A DNA stretch of 64,000 nucleotides from NCBI RefSeq assembly GCF_004801255.1, contig NZ_CP036295.1, positions 124,001 through 188,000 on the forward strand, written 5' to 3'. This stretch comes from Desulfovibrio desulfuricans. GTDB lineage: Bacteria; Desulfobacterota; Desulfovibrionia; Desulfovibrionales; Desulfovibrionaceae. Numbering within the stretch: position 1 is the stretch's first letter; every line of letters begins with the position of its first letter. Shown here piece after piece: positions 15,832-25,009 of the stretch. The notes under the pieces are model-generated. The model searched no databases and was not told where the DNA came from. It saw only the letters and a list, made by a program, of their open reading frames with translations. A program made the translations under genes and the position numbers.

Positions 15832-16920
15832 ATGCCCGCGAAGCAAAAAGCATATGCCCGGCGCAAAGGCGCGCCGCTGGAACGATATATGGAAAAAGGC
15901 TGTTACGTCAAAGATATTGCCCCCGCCTCGGAGGCGCGCGGCATCTTCGTGATTACCCAGGCGGCGCAAGGGCAGTCGCGCAACGGGCCATACTGGCGGC
16001 TTACGCTTGCTGACGCAAGCGGCAGCCTTGAAGCCAAGATATGGCACCCCCTGAGCGCGGAGTTCAGCGAACTGGCCGCAGGCACGCTGGTGTGGGCAGA
16101 GGGGCGCGCTGGCCTGTACCGCGATCAGGTGCAGCTCACGGTAGAGCAGATGCGCATGCTTACTGAAGAAGAATGCGCATCGGTGGACCATGCGGCCCTT
16201 ATGCCTGCCAGTCCCTTTCCGCTGGATGAAATGCTTGATGAACTGCTTGATCTCATCAAGAAAGAATTTGTCTACCCGCCGTGGCGCAAGTTTGTGCAAG
16301 GCTTTTTTAACAACGACGAGCTGCGCGCGGCCTTTCGGGTCTGCCCTGCAGCCAAGGGCGTGCACCATGCGTATGTGGGCGGCCTGCTTGAGCACACGCT
16401 GAGCGTCTTCAAGCTTTGCCGCCGCATTGCCGATCATTATCCGGAGCTGGACAGACAGACGTTTCTTGCGGGGGCCCTGTTCCACGACATGGGCAAGATC
16501 CGCGAATTTTCTGGCGGCATCGCCAACGATTACACCGATGAGGGCCGCCTGCTGGGGCATCTCATGCTGGGCATTGAAATGCTGGAGCCGTTTCTGGCTA
16601 AATCGGGGCTGGAGGAGCCGCTGCAGCGGCATCTCAAACACCTGATATTGAGCCACCATGGCGAGCTGGAGTTCGGCGCGGTGCGCGTGCCGCATACTCC
16701 TGAAGCCATGGCCCTGCACTATGCCGACAACCTGGACGCCAAGATGGCCCAGTGCCGAGGTCTGTTTGCCCAGATAGAGGGCGACGGAGAGGCCTGGACC
16801 CCGTGGCAGGCTACGCTGGGGCGACCCGTGCACCGGGCCGCGCGTACGCCGGACAACGCCGCCCCCGCAACCCGCAAAAAAGCGGTGAAAGAAGAATGTT
16901 TATCACTTTTGAAGGTATAG
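15832..16920 (+). CDS. OB-fold/HD-domain 3'-5' exoribonuclease-like protein (YhaM type)
   Basis: A 362-residue protein with the layout of the YhaM/CBF1 exoribonucleases: an OB-fold nucleic-acid-binding part (about residues 20-115, [20 protein letters not shown]) and an HD phosphohydrolase domain. HD motif residues are visible: His in [15 protein letters not shown], His-Asp in GALFHDMGK, His-His in [13 protein letters not shown] and the final Asp in [10 protein letters not shown]. The protein probably trims RNA, possibly DNA, from the 3' end. Start choice is uncertain: neither ATG 15832 nor ATG 15889 (MEKGCYVKD) has a strong ribosome binding site, and the later one fits the family N-terminus. 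The 3' end overlaps tmk by 25 bases. Confidence 0.85.
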   Translation: MPAKQKAYARRKGAPLERYMEKGCYVKDIAPASEARGIFVITQAAQGQSRNGPYWRLTLADASGSLEAKIWHPLSAEFSELAAGTLVWAEGRAGLYRDQVQLTVEQMRMLTEEECASVDHAALMPASPFPLDEMLDELLDLIKKEFVYPPWRKFVQGFFNNDELRAAFRVCPAAKGVHHAYVGGLLEHTLSVFKLCRRIADHYPELDRQTFLAGALFHDMGKIREFSGGIANDYTDEGRLLGHLMLGIEMLEPFLAKSGLEEPLQRHLKHLILSHHGELEFGAVRVPHTPEAMALHYADNLDAKMAQCRGLFAQIEGDGEAWTPWQATLGRPVHRAARTPDNAAPATRKKAVKEECLSLLKV

Positions 16921-17549
16921 AAGGCGCGGGCAAGTCCACGGCCATCAACTATCTTGCGGGTTTTTTGCAGGAAAACGGGCTCGACCCCCTGTGCACGCGC
17001 GAGCCGGGCGGTTGCGCACTTGGGCGCAGCCTGCGTTCCATCCTGCTTGACGCCCGCACGCGCGAGCTTTCAAGCCGGGCGGAGCTGTTTCTGTTTCTTG
17101 CGGACCGGGCGCAGCATGTGGCGGAGATTGTCCGTCCCGCGCTGGAATCGGGGCAGACGGTGCTGTGCGACCGATATACCGATTCCACACTGGCCTATCA
17201 GGGCTATGGACGCGGCCTGGATACAGAGTACCTGAGCAGGCTCAACCAGGCGGCCACAGGCGGCCTGCAGCCGGAGCTCACCCTGTTGCTTGATCTGCCC
17301 GTGCGCTGCGGGCTTATGCGCGCCGGCGAGCGCAACAGGCAGGAGGGGATGGTGGTTTCAGAGGGGCGTTTTGACGCCGAAAGTCTCGATTTTCACGAGC
17401 GGGTGCGTCAGGGGTTCCGGGCGCTGGCCGAGGAAGAACCCGATCGCTTTGCCATCGTCGACGCCTCGCAGCCGCCGGAAGACGTGGTTCTGCAATGCCG
17501 TTCGGCCATCGAGTCGCATTTGCGGCAGCGGGGCAGGGGGCTGGAATAA
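16896..17549 (+). CDS. tmk: Thymidylate kinase
   Basis: dTMP kinase (217 residues) phosphorylates dTMP to dTDP. The P-loop is [11 protein letters not shown] at the N-terminus, the base/phosphate-binding motif is [15 protein letters not shown] with the DR(Y/H) signature, and the lid region has [10 protein letters not shown]. The ATG at 16896 lies inside the end of the HD-nuclease gene and follows an AGAAG. The 25-base overlap points to coupled translation of an RNA-turnover gene with a nucleotide kinase. Upstream in-frame codons (from 16752) are a shadow of the preceding gene. Confidence 0.96.
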   Translation: MFITFEGIEGAGKSTAINYLAGFLQENGLDPLCTREPGGCALGRSLRSILLDARTRELSSRAELFLFLADRAQHVAEIVRPALESGQTVLCDRYTDSTLAYQGYGRGLDTEYLSRLNQAATGGLQPELTLLLDLPVRCGLMRAGERNRQEGMVVSEGRFDAESLDFHERVRQGFRALAEEEPDRFAIVDASQPPEDVVLQCRSAIESHLRQRGRGLE

Positions 17550-17640
17550 TATTTGCGGCGCGGGCGGGGCATGCGGCCCCATCAGTGCCGCGCCTGCCAT
17601 GCGGGTTTTGGCGCGGTATGCGCGCCGCCAAGGAGAACTT

Positions 17641-17982
17641 ATGTACGAATGCTATACGCTTGAACTGGAAGGCTCGGCCCTGCGCTTTGCACCCCGCAAG
17701 GATGGCGGCAAAGATCTGGCCTATCTGCCCGGGCAGCCGCCCAAGGGCTATACCCTGATCAATCTCATCGGCGACCCCGCCCTGCTGCACTGCGCCATCT
17801 TTCGCAAAGAGGAAGGCCCGGGCGGCTTTTTTGTCATGCACGACACCGAGGGCGTGCTGTTTATGGCCGTGGCGGATACCAACCTGACCTACGGCATGGG
17901 CCTTGCGCACATGGGCCGCATGGTGACGTACGCCCGTTATGGCGCGGACATATTTGAAGAACTGTCAGAAGATGATGGCTGA
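17641..17982 (+). CDS. Conserved small protein of unknown function
   Basis: A 113-residue soluble protein that I do not recognise. It is acidic at the C-terminus (FEELSEDDG), has no signal peptide or membrane segment, and has a central block YTLINLIGDPALLHCAIFRK followed by FFVMHDTEGVLFMAVADTN that looks like an alternating beta-strand fold. AGGAGA lies 7 bases before the ATG at 17641. Its last 11 bases overlap the deacetylase-fold gene, so the two are very likely cotranslated and may work together. The gene follows tmk by 91 bases. Confidence 0.75.
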   Translation: MYECYTLELEGSALRFAPRKDGGKDLAYLPGQPPKGYTLINLIGDPALLHCAIFRKEEGPGGFFVMHDTEGVLFMAVADTNLTYGMGLAHMGRMVTYARYGADIFEELSEDDG

Positions 17983-19339
17983 TACCGCTCTGGCCCCCCT
18001 GGCGGCGGGCCGCAGACTGGGCGTGGTGTTTTTTCCCGCCTTTGACTGGGCCATTTCCGAGACCCATCCGGAACGGGAAGAGCGCCTGCTCTACACACGC
18101 GACCAGCTGCTTGAAGAAGGCCTGTTCGACATCCCCGGCATTACGGAATACCGCCCGGCTTTTGCCACATATGCCCAGCTTGAGCGCGCGCATTTCTGCC
18201 TGCCTTCGGCAGCGGCGGTGAGCACCGATTCGCACCTGGCTTCGGCGGGGGGGGCCATCCGCGCCGCCCAGCTGGTGTTTGAAGGGCGCGAGCAGCGGGC
18301 CTTTGCCCTGGTGCGGCCTCCGGGCCACCACGCCATGCGCGTGGTGCACGGCAACCGGGGCTTTTGCAATATCAATAACGAAGCCGTCATGGTGGAGTAT
18401 ATCCGCGACCACTATCCGCGTCCCGATGGCCGCCCCCTGCGCATCGCCATCGTGGATACGGACGTGCACCACGGCGACGGCAGCCAGGATATTTTCTGGA
18501 ACGACCCGCACACGCTGTTTATTTCGCTGCATCAGGACGGGCACACCCTGTACCCCGGTTCGGGTTTTCTGCCGGAATGCGGCGGCCCCGGCGCGCTGGG
18601 GCGCACCGTCAATATCCCCCTGCCGCCCGGCACCTCGGACGAGGGGTATCTGTACGCCATTGAACATGCGGTGCTGCCCATTCTGGAAGATTTCAAGCCC
18701 GACCTGATCATCAACTCCGCTGGGCAGGACAACCACTTTACCGACCCCCTGGCCAACATGAAGCTTTCGGCCCAGGGCTATGCGGCGCTCAATGCCGCCC
18801 TGCAGCCCAACATAGCGGTGCTTGAGGGCGGGTATTCCATACGCGGGGCGCTGCCCTACGTGAATCTGGGCATCTGCCTTGCGCTGGCTGGCATGGACGC
18901 CTCGGAAATCCGCGAGCCGGGCTGGACGCCGCAATCCACGCGCCAGCACCCGCAGGTGGGTGAATACATCGCCCATCTGTGCCCGCAGGTCAGGGACGTA
19001 TATTTTCATCCCCCGGCGCGACCCTCGGAGGGCGCGGAAGAAGACGGCTGGTGGGTGCGCCGCAAGCATATCTTTTATGATACGGACATGCTGCGCGAGG
19101 GGCAGACAGAAGCTTGGCGGCTGTGCGGTCAGTGCTCCGGCCTTGGACGCATCGAGACGGCCTCGGAGCGGGTGCCGCGTTCGCTGTGTCTGCTGGTGCC
19201 GCGCCATGCCTGCCCGCAGTGCCGGGCAGAAGGCCGAGAGCTTGCCGCGCAGGCACACAAAAGCGGGCGGTACGCGCATGTGCGCGTGCTGGACGGCGAC
19301 GCCGCAGACCCTGGCGAGACGCAAAAAGCTGGGGAATGA
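17972..19339 (+). CDS. Histone-deacetylase-fold amidohydrolase with a C-terminal zinc site
   Basis: A 455-residue member of the histone deacetylase/acetoin utilisation/acetylpolyamine amidohydrolase superfamily. Catalytic residues are all present: RPPGHHAM (His 119, His 120), VDTDVHHGDG (Asp 164, His 166), SAGQDNHFTDPL (Asp 253) and the transition-state Tyr 288 in LEGGYS. It should remove acetyl or acyl groups from amines in a zinc-dependent way. After residue 310 there is a C-terminal addition with two Cys pairs, LCGQC (385, 388) and ACPQC (414, 417), which looks like a zinc ribbon. Start is ATG 17972 (or 17975), after AGAAG. The next gene downstream is a carboxynorspermidine dehydrogenase, which makes an acetylpolyamine substrate plausible but unproven. 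Confidence 0.88.
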   Translation: MMADTALAPLAAGRRLGVVFFPAFDWAISETHPEREERLLYTRDQLLEEGLFDIPGITEYRPAFATYAQLERAHFCLPSAAAVSTDSHLASAGGAIRAAQLVFEGREQRAFALVRPPGHHAMRVVHGNRGFCNINNEAVMVEYIRDHYPRPDGRPLRIAIVDTDVHHGDGSQDIFWNDPHTLFISLHQDGHTLYPGSGFLPECGGPGALGRTVNIPLPPGTSDEGYLYAIEHAVLPILEDFKPDLIINSAGQDNHFTDPLANMKLSAQGYAALNAALQPNIAVLEGGYSIRGALPYVNLGICLALAGMDASEIREPGWTPQSTRQHPQVGEYIAHLCPQVRDVYFHPPARPSEGAEEDGWWVRRKHIFYDTDMLREGQTEAWRLCGQCSGLGRIETASERVPRSLCLLVPRHACPQCRAEGRELAAQAHKSGRYAHVRVLDGDAADPGETQKAGE

Positions 19340-19594
19340 GCAGGAGCGGACAGTTTTTATGCCGCGACCTGTTGACGCCGGAACTTTTACGGGCCATAAG
19401 GCCGGTTCCGCGCGCGGCGTAACAGGCTTGTCACGCCGCTCGGGCAGTATGGTTGCCGGTGCGGGCAGAGGCGTTCATCTGTTAATCGCCGACGTCGCCG
19501 CAGGCAATCGGCGCTCGCAGGCGCATCGTATGAAAATGGCGGCGCGGCCATGCCGTGCAGTGGTATAGGACCTCTTCCATCACGGAGAAGGAAC

Positions 19595-20803
19595 ATGTCT
19601 CATATTCTGATTATTGGCGCGGGCGGCGTAGGCAGCGTTGTGGTGCACAAGTGCGCGCAGGTGCTCAAGGAAGGCGGATTTTCAAAGGTGACGCTCGCCA
19701 GCCGCACCATTGCCCGCTGCGATGCCATTGCGCAAAGCGTCAGGACGCGTCTTGACGTTGAAGTGGCCACCGCTCAGGTGGACGCGGACAACGTGCCCGA
19801 GCTCTGCTCCCTCATCCGTCAGGTCAAGCCTGACGTGGTGTGCAACGTGGCCCTGCCGTATCAGGACCTGCACATCATGGACGCCTGCCTTGAATGCGGC
19901 GTGCACTATGTGGATACGGCCAACTACGAGCCGCTGGATACCGCCAAGTTTGAATACAAGTGGCAGTGGGCCTACGACGAGCGCTTCCGCGAGGCCGGGC
20001 TTACGGCCCTGCTCGGGTCGGGTTTTGACCCCGGCGTCACCAACGTGTACGCGGCCTGGGTGCTCAAGCACCAGCTGGACGAGGTACACGTGCTCGACAT
20101 CATCGACTGCAATGCGGGCGACCACGGCCAGCCCTTTGCCACCAACTTCAACCCCGAAATCAATATCCGCGAGGTAACGGCGCGCGGACGTTACTGGGAG
20201 CGCGGCGAGTGGGTCGAAACTGATCCGCTTTCCTGGTCCATGAACTTTGACTTCCCCAGCGGCATTGGCTCCAAAAAGTGCTTTCTCATGTATCACGAGG
20301 AGCTGGAATCGCTGGTAAACAACCTCAAGGGCATCCGTCGCGCGCGTTTCTGGATGACGTTTTCCGAGAACTACCTCAACCACCTCAAGGTGCTCGGCAA
20401 CGTCGGCATGACCCGCATCGACCCCGTGAAGTTTCAGGGGCAGGACATCGTGCCCATCCAGTTTCTTGCCAAACTGCTGCCCGACCCGGCCTCCCTCGGC
20501 CCCCTGACCAAGGGCAAGACCTGCATCGGCGACCTCATGCGCGGCCTCAAGGACGGCAAGGAAAAGACGGTCTACGTGTACAACATCTGCGACCACGAAG
20601 AATGCTACGCAGAGGTTGGCTCGCAGGCCATTTCGTACACCACGGGCGTGCCCGCCATGATAGGCGCCAAGATGGTGGCTCAGGGACTGTGGCGCAAGCC
20701 CGGCGTGTGGAATATGGAGCAGTTTGACCCCGATCCCTTCATGAAGGATCTCAACGTCTACGGCCTGCCGTGGCAGTGCCTGGATGTGACCGGCAAGATA
20801 TAG
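19595..20803 (+). CDS. Saccharopine dehydrogenase family protein, likely carboxynorspermidine dehydrogenase
   Basis: A 402-residue NAD(P)-dependent enzyme. The Rossmann motif HILIIGAGGVGSVVVHKCAQ and the following VTLASRTIARCDAIA match carboxynorspermidine/carboxyspermidine dehydrogenases rather than lysine-pathway saccharopine enzymes; the Gly-Ser-Gly-Phe-Asp-Pro-Gly-Val-Thr-Asn segment (GSGFDPGVTN) is also typical. It would reductively join aspartate semialdehyde to a diamine, a step of the alternative spermidine route; the decarboxylase partner (nspC) is not in the window. The ATG at 19595 follows GGAGAAGGAAC. The gap of 255 bases from the deacetylase gene holds no obvious terminator. A strong terminator follows at 20829-20865. 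Confidence 0.85.
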   Translation: MSHILIIGAGGVGSVVVHKCAQVLKEGGFSKVTLASRTIARCDAIAQSVRTRLDVEVATAQVDADNVPELCSLIRQVKPDVVCNVALPYQDLHIMDACLECGVHYVDTANYEPLDTAKFEYKWQWAYDERFREAGLTALLGSGFDPGVTNVYAAWVLKHQLDEVHVLDIIDCNAGDHGQPFATNFNPEINIREVTARGRYWERGEWVETDPLSWSMNFDFPSGIGSKKCFLMYHEELESLVNNLKGIRRARFWMTFSENYLNHLKVLGNVGMTRIDPVKFQGQDIVPIQFLAKLLPDPASLGPLTKGKTCIGDLMRGLKDGKEKTVYVYNICDHEECYAEVGSQAISYTTGVPAMIGAKMVAQGLWRKPGVWNMEQFDPDPFMKDLNVYGLPWQCLDVTGKI

Positions 20804-20828
20804 CCAGCGTACTGGTTTGCTTATTGCG

Positions 20829-20865
20829 AAATTCCGGCGTCTGCCCAGGCAGGCGCCGGAATTTT
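20829..20865 (+). terminator. Intrinsic terminator of the carboxynorspermidine dehydrogenase gene
   Basis: Long stem AAATTCCGGCG / CGCCGGAATTTT with an internal second pairing (CTGCC / GGCAG) in the loop, 26 bases after the stop; T-rich bases close the stem. Confidence 0.85.
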
Positions 20866-21059
20866 ATTGCTGGCGACCCCGGCGTCGCTGCTTGTCAGGC
20901 ATTGGGGATACCGCTAATTTATTGGTCATACGAATCCGCACGGGATTGCGGCAAGCTCTCCGCAACCCCGCGTAGCGGCACGTCCCAAATGAATGCCAAA
21001 GTCCCTCGGCGGCTTACGCGGCGGGTACGACGCAACGTGCGTATGGCAAGGTATGCCGG

Positions 21060-22655
21060 ATGATTGCAAAAACAATTCTTATTTTTTTTCTAAGCATCTC
21101 CTGTGCCGGAATGCTGTATGCCCTGAGCTATTCGTCGCGGATAGCCCGGTCGAACGGGTATGCGGCATTTATGTTTTTGTTCATGGCAATTTTCATATAT
21201 TCTGTCGGCTATATATTCGAGCTTTCGTCAACCACCCCCGAAACCATCTATCTCTCCTTAAAAATAGAGTATCTCGGCGCGCCGTTCATACCGGTGCTCT
21301 GGTTTGTTTTTGCCATTTATTACAACAACCACGCCATAAAGAGCAAAACCCTGCTGGCCCTGCTGTTCGTGATTCCGGTAATAACCGTTGTCATGCTCTA
21401 TACCAACGGGTACCACCACGTTCATTACAAGACCTTTGCCGTGGACGACAGCGGCCCCTTTCCCGTTGCCGCGACACAAAAGGGCTGGTGGTATTATATT
21501 GATTTTATTTACAAGATGCTTCTTGCCTTTGCCGGTCTTGGCCTGTTTGCCGTGGCTTACGGCAAGGCCTCGGGCTACCGCAAGCGTCAGGCCAAGACCA
21601 TCTTTATCGGGGCGTTTTGCATCTGGACAGGCAATCTGCTGCAGACCCTGGGCCTTGCCCCGTACGGCATTGACATCGAACCTTTTTTTCTCTCGGCGGC
21701 GCTGCCCCTGAGTGGGTTTGCCATGTCGCGCCTGCGCATGTTCGACCTTGTGCCCATTGCGCGCGACAAGGTTTTTAAAACCATGAGCGCCAGCGTTATC
21801 GTGCTCGACGACAGGCAGCGGGTGGTGGACTTTAATGACAGCGCGGTTTCCATACTGCCCGCCTTGTCGGACGACGCGGTAGGGCGGCATGTGAGGGCCG
21901 TGTTTCCTGCAGAAACGACGTTTGACATCGACGGGCTGGTGCAAGAGGAGGCGGCGGAGATATCCTTGCCGGTGGGCGGCGGCATGCGCTTTTACAAGGT
22001 TTCCTGCGCCAGGGTGGCCGCTTCGGGGCATAATTCCGGCCTGATCATCTCCCTGTACGACGTCACCGAGGGTAAGGAGATGCTCGAAAAAATGCAGCGC
22101 ATCGCCTCACGGGACGCGCTGACGCAGGTGTTCAGCCGCTGGTATTTTATGGATGCGCTGCAGCACGAGGTTGAGCGCTGCAGGCAGGCCGGCGGCCGTC
22201 TGAGCTTTATGCTGCTTGATATTGACCACTTCAAACTGGTTAACGACAGCTACGGCCATATGGCGGGCGACAACGTGCTGTGCGGCATTACCCGCGTGCT
22301 CCGGCAGGTGCTGGGCGCGGGGGCCATGCTGGGGCGCTATGGAGGAGAGGAGTTTTCCATACTTTTGCCAGGCATGGGGCAGGCGGAAGCCGTGGCGGCG
22401 GCCGAGCGGCTGCGGCAGGCGGCTGCGGCTGCGGAAACCCGCTTTGGCGGCGTTGCCGTCATGGTGACGATCAGCATCGGCGTTGCGGAGGTTGCCTTTG
22501 CGCCCGGCGCTGCGCAGGGCATGTCCAACCTGCAGCTTTGCGACGCCCTTATCTTGGCGGCGGATACAGCCCTGTACCAGGCAAAGCAGGATGGCCGCAA
22601 CAAGGTGCGCTCTACAAGCCTTGCCTACGGCGTGCCGGGGGATGCGCAGCCATAA
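21060..22655 (+). CDS. Membrane-bound diguanylate cyclase (7TM sensor-PAS-GGDEF)
   Basis: A 531-residue inner-membrane protein that should make c-di-GMP. Residues 1-230 contain about seven hydrophobic segments in the pattern of the 7TM histidine-kinase-type sensor domain (for example FFLSISCAGMLYAL, FLFMAIFIYSVGYIF, LLALLFVIPVITVVML). A PAS-like unit follows (240-340, ASVIVLDDRQRVVDFND), then GGDEF from SRDALTQVFSRWYF. The active site is GGEEF (428-432), expected to be active, but the usual inhibitory RxxD just before it reads GAGA, so product inhibition is probably absent. The ATG follows AAGG. A hairpin lies directly after the stop. Confidence 0.93.
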   Translation: MIAKTILIFFLSISCAGMLYALSYSSRIARSNGYAAFMFLFMAIFIYSVGYIFELSSTTPETIYLSLKIEYLGAPFIPVLWFVFAIYYNNHAIKSKTLLALLFVIPVITVVMLYTNGYHHVHYKTFAVDDSGPFPVAATQKGWWYYIDFIYKMLLAFAGLGLFAVAYGKASGYRKRQAKTIFIGAFCIWTGNLLQTLGLAPYGIDIEPFFLSAALPLSGFAMSRLRMFDLVPIARDKVFKTMSASVIVLDDRQRVVDFNDSAVSILPALSDDAVGRHVRAVFPAETTFDIDGLVQEEAAEISLPVGGGMRFYKVSCARVAASGHNSGLIISLYDVTEGKEMLEKMQRIASRDALTQVFSRWYFMDALQHEVERCRQAGGRLSFMLLDIDHFKLVNDSYGHMAGDNVLCGITRVLRQVLGAGAMLGRYGGEEFSILLPGMGQAEAVAAAERLRQAAAAAETRFGGVAVMVTISIGVAEVAFAPGAAQGMSNLQLCDALILAADTALYQAKQDGRNKVRSTSLAYGVPGDAQP

Positions 22656-22656
22656 A

Positions 22657-22682
22657 AATTGCCCCGCAGGCGCGGGGCAATT
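22657..22682. terminator. Hairpin after the 7TM cyclase gene
   Basis: Perfect 11-base stem AATTGCCCCGC / GCGGGGCAATT directly after the cyclase stop. There is no long T tract beyond it, so termination strength is uncertain. Confidence 0.5.
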
Positions 22683-22798
22683 CGGGCGGCAGTCCGCCGC
22701 AGTGCAGCCCGGCATGACGCCGGTTTTTTACGGCCTACAGAATAATGGTCACCAGAATACAGAAGAAATCTGTTTCATGAGCAATGCACCTGCCGGGT

Positions 22799-23296
22799 TT
22801 ATGCGTACTTGCGGCTTATTTCGTCCCCGGCTTTTTCGACGTCTTCGCGCATCTTGACGCGGGCCTCGGCGATGCGTTCGTTGAGTTCGGGGTCGGACAC
22901 GGCCAGAATCTGTGCGGCCAGCCATGCTGCGTTGCGGGCCCCGGCCTTGTCGGTGGCAACAGTGGCGACCGGGAAGCCAGGAGGCATCTGCACCGTGGCA
23001 AACAGCGCGTCCATGCCGCACAGCGCGGCGCTGGAAACGGGGATGCCAATGACCGGGCGCGTGGTGCGGGCAGCCACAGCCCCCGCCAGATGCGCGGCCA
23101 TGCCGGCGGCGCAGATAAACACGCGCGCGCCCTCGGCCTCGTGGCGGCGCACCAGTTCTTCGGTGCGGTCGGGGGTGCGGTGAGCGGAGCTTACGGTAAT
23201 AAAAAAGCTCACACCCAGGCTTTTAAGAACGTCGACGCATGGGCTGACCTTTTCCTCATCCGACTTTGAACCCATCAGGATGACCACTTGCGGCAT
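22799..23296 (-). CDS. purE: N5-carboxyaminoimidazole ribonucleotide mutase PurE
   Basis: PurE class I (165 residues) moves the carboxyl group of N5-CAIR to give CAIR in purine synthesis. Signatures: [17 protein letters not shown] at the N-terminus, the catalytic-loop [31 protein letters not shown], and [15 protein letters not shown]. It lies 58 bases after purD on the same strand, so purD-purE is probably one operon. PurK is not present nearby; the SAHRTP form here is the bacterial class that normally works with PurK. The ribosome binding site is GGAAG about 8 bases before the ATG. Confidence 0.95.
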   Translation of the reverse strand: MPQVVILMGSKSDEEKVSPCVDVLKSLGVSFFITVSSAHRTPDRTEELVRRHEAEGARVFICAAGMAAHLAGAVAARTTRPVIGIPVSSAALCGMDALFATVQMPPGFPVATVATDKAGARNAAWLAAQILAVSDPELNERIAEARVKMREDVEKAGDEISRKYA

Positions 23297-23354
23297 AGTG
23301 CTTCCTTCCTCTCATGCGGCGCTGCGCGCCGGATACGCTTGAACAAAAAAATCG

Positions 23355-24641
23355 TTATTTACCTGCAAGACGGCGGATGCCCTTTTCGCCAATGTCGGTA
23401 CGGTTAAACCCGCCCTGCATGCGAACTTTGGCAACACCGGCATAGGCGGTCTTTTTGGCTTCGGCCAGGCTGTCGCCCAGAGCGGTGACGCACAGCACGC
23501 GCCCGCCGTTGGACACGAGCGAGCCGTCCTTGATGGCGGTTCCACTGTGAAAAACCTTGACTCCGGGCACGCTGTCGGCGTCTTCAATACCTTCGATAGG
23601 CAGGCCCTTGGCGTACGAGCCGGGGTAGCCCTTGGCCGTTATCACCACGCCCAATGCGGTCTGGCTGGTCTGGCCGAGGCTTGCGGGGTCAAGCTTGCCG
23701 CGCACGGCGGCCATCATGATGGCGGGCAGGTCGCCGTCAAGGCGCATGAGCAGGGGCTGGCATTCGGGGTCGCCAAAGCGCACGTTGTACTCCAGCACCT
23801 TGGGGCCCTGGGCGGTCATCATCAGCCCGGCGTACAGCACGCCCACAAAGGGGTGGCCGTCCAGGGCCAGCTCGCGCAGGATGGGCCGCACGGTGAGGTC
23901 GGCCATTTCTTCCAGCATGCTGTCGGGCAGCACCGGGGCCGGGCTGTATGCGCCCATGCCGCCCGTGTTGGGGCCTTCGTCGTTGTCAAAGACGCGCTTG
24001 TGATCCTGGGCAGAGGGCAGGGGCACGGCGCGCACGCCGTCGCACACGCAGAGAAAGGAGGCCTCTTCGCCCACCAGGCATTCCTCAACCACCACCAGAT
24101 TGCCCGCATCGCCAAAGGCGCGCTGGGTCATGATTTCGTCGATGGCGTCCAGCGCTTCACGTAGGGTCTGGGCGATGATCACGCCCTTGCCCGCCGCAAG
24201 GCCGTCGGCCTTGATAACCAGAGGCGCGCCCACCTTGTTGATGTGGTCGCGCGCCGCCTGCGCATCGCTGAACACCGCGCAGTGGGCGGTGGGCACGTTG
24301 GCGCGGTTCATGATTTCCTTGGCAAAGGCCTTGCTGCCCTCAAGCCGCGCGCCGTAGGCGTCGGGCCCAAAGCTGGGAATGCCCGCCTCGCGCATGCGGT
24401 CGACCACGCCAAGCGTCAGGGGCAGCTCCGGACCGGGAATGACGAGGTCGATATGCTCCTTGCGGGCAAAAGCCAGCAGGCCGTCCAGGTCGTCCACAGC
24501 GATGGGCACGTTTACGGCCCCCTCGCTGCTGGTGCCGCCGTTGCCGGGCGCCACAAACACGGCGCGCACTTCAGGGCTTTGCAAAATTTTCCAGACCAGG
24601 GCGTGTTCGCGGCCGCCAGAGCCGATCACAAGGATGCGCAT
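23355..24641 (-). CDS. purD: Phosphoribosylamine-glycine ligase
   Basis: GAR synthetase (428 residues) joins phosphoribosylamine and glycine with ATP, the second step of purine synthesis. It has the N-terminal MRILVIGSGGREHALVWKI, the ATP-grasp core with VIKADGLAAGKGVIIA, EECLVGEEASFLCVCDG and LEYNVRFGDPECQPLLMRL (metal-binding Glu and Asn). Full length. Weak ribosome binding site (GGAGTAAAGC). The 368-base region upstream carries two copies of a 32-base hairpin element and may contain its promoter. purE follows. Confidence 0.97.
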   Translation of the reverse strand: MRILVIGSGGREHALVWKILQSPEVRAVFVAPGNGGTSSEGAVNVPIAVDDLDGLLAFARKEHIDLVIPGPELPLTLGVVDRMREAGIPSFGPDAYGARLEGSKAFAKEIMNRANVPTAHCAVFSDAQAARDHINKVGAPLVIKADGLAAGKGVIIAQTLREALDAIDEIMTQRAFGDAGNLVVVEECLVGEEASFLCVCDGVRAVPLPSAQDHKRVFDNDEGPNTGGMGAYSPAPVLPDSMLEEMADLTVRPILRELALDGHPFVGVLYAGLMMTAQGPKVLEYNVRFGDPECQPLLMRLDGDLPAIMMAAVRGKLDPASLGQTSQTALGVVITAKGYPGSYAKGLPIEGIEDADSVPGVKVFHSGTAIKDGSLVSNGGRVLCVTALGDSLAEAKKTAYAGVAKVRMQGGFNRTDIGEKGIRRLAGK

Positions 24642-24686
24642 GCTTTACTCCAAAAACTGTTGTCCGTTTGATTGCCAAGGTTGTAA

Positions 24687-24718
24687 GAGCGGCAAAACCT
24701 GGATGGGTTTTGCCGCTT
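24687..24718. repeat. Palindromic repeat, copy 1
   Basis: A 12-base perfect stem (AGCGGCAAAACC / GGTTTTGCCGCT) with loop TGGAT, repeated with one base change at 24870-24901. The A4/T4 runs inside the stem do not form a free T tract, so this is not a typical terminator. Confidence 0.75.
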
Positions 24719-24869
24719 GAGAGTGTTGATACTGTCAACACGACCGGAAATCAGGAGCAGGCTGCGGCTGTGCCGCGCCGCAAGCGACTGATTTCCGTGC
24801 CTTCCCGCCCGGCGGCCTGGCCGACGAGGGCGGCGCAAACCCCGCGAAGCGGAGTTTGTCATCAGTCTG

Positions 24870-24901
24870 GAGCGGCAAAACCCGGATGGGTTTTGCCGCT
24901 T
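24870..24901. repeat. Palindromic repeat, copy 2
   Basis: Same 12-base stem as copy 1, with loop CGGAT instead of TGGAT. The copies start 183 bases apart in the same orientation, upstream of purD. Confidence 0.75.
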
Positions 24902-24974
24902 TGATGGTTGGCTATTGCCTGAGCTGCGGCCTGGCCGACAGCTCAAATCGCGCTGCGTCCGCAGCAGATAAAAA

Positions 24975-25000
24975 CGGCCCCCCGCGCTGGCGAGGGGCCG
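24975..25000 (-). terminator. Intrinsic terminator of the FG-GAP gene
   Basis: On the minus strand CGGCCCCTCG ... GCGGGGGGCCG forms a GC-rich stem followed by TTTTTATC, about 10 bases after the stop. Confidence 0.8.
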
Positions 25001-25009
25001 CATACCCCG

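Larger units (their letters stand above)
24642..25009. other. Region between purD and the FG-GAP gene
   Basis: 368 bases without a gene. It contains two near-identical palindromic elements (24687-24718 and 24870-24901) and the terminator of the FG-GAP gene (24975-25000). The stretch between the repeats is GC-rich and shows nothing else. Confidence 0.6.

Noticed and set aside
20866-21059. Possible riboswitch or small gene between the dehydrogenase terminator and the 7TM cyclase
   Set aside because: No c-di-GMP (GEMM) consensus, no long hairpin and no ribosome-binding-site-led frame.
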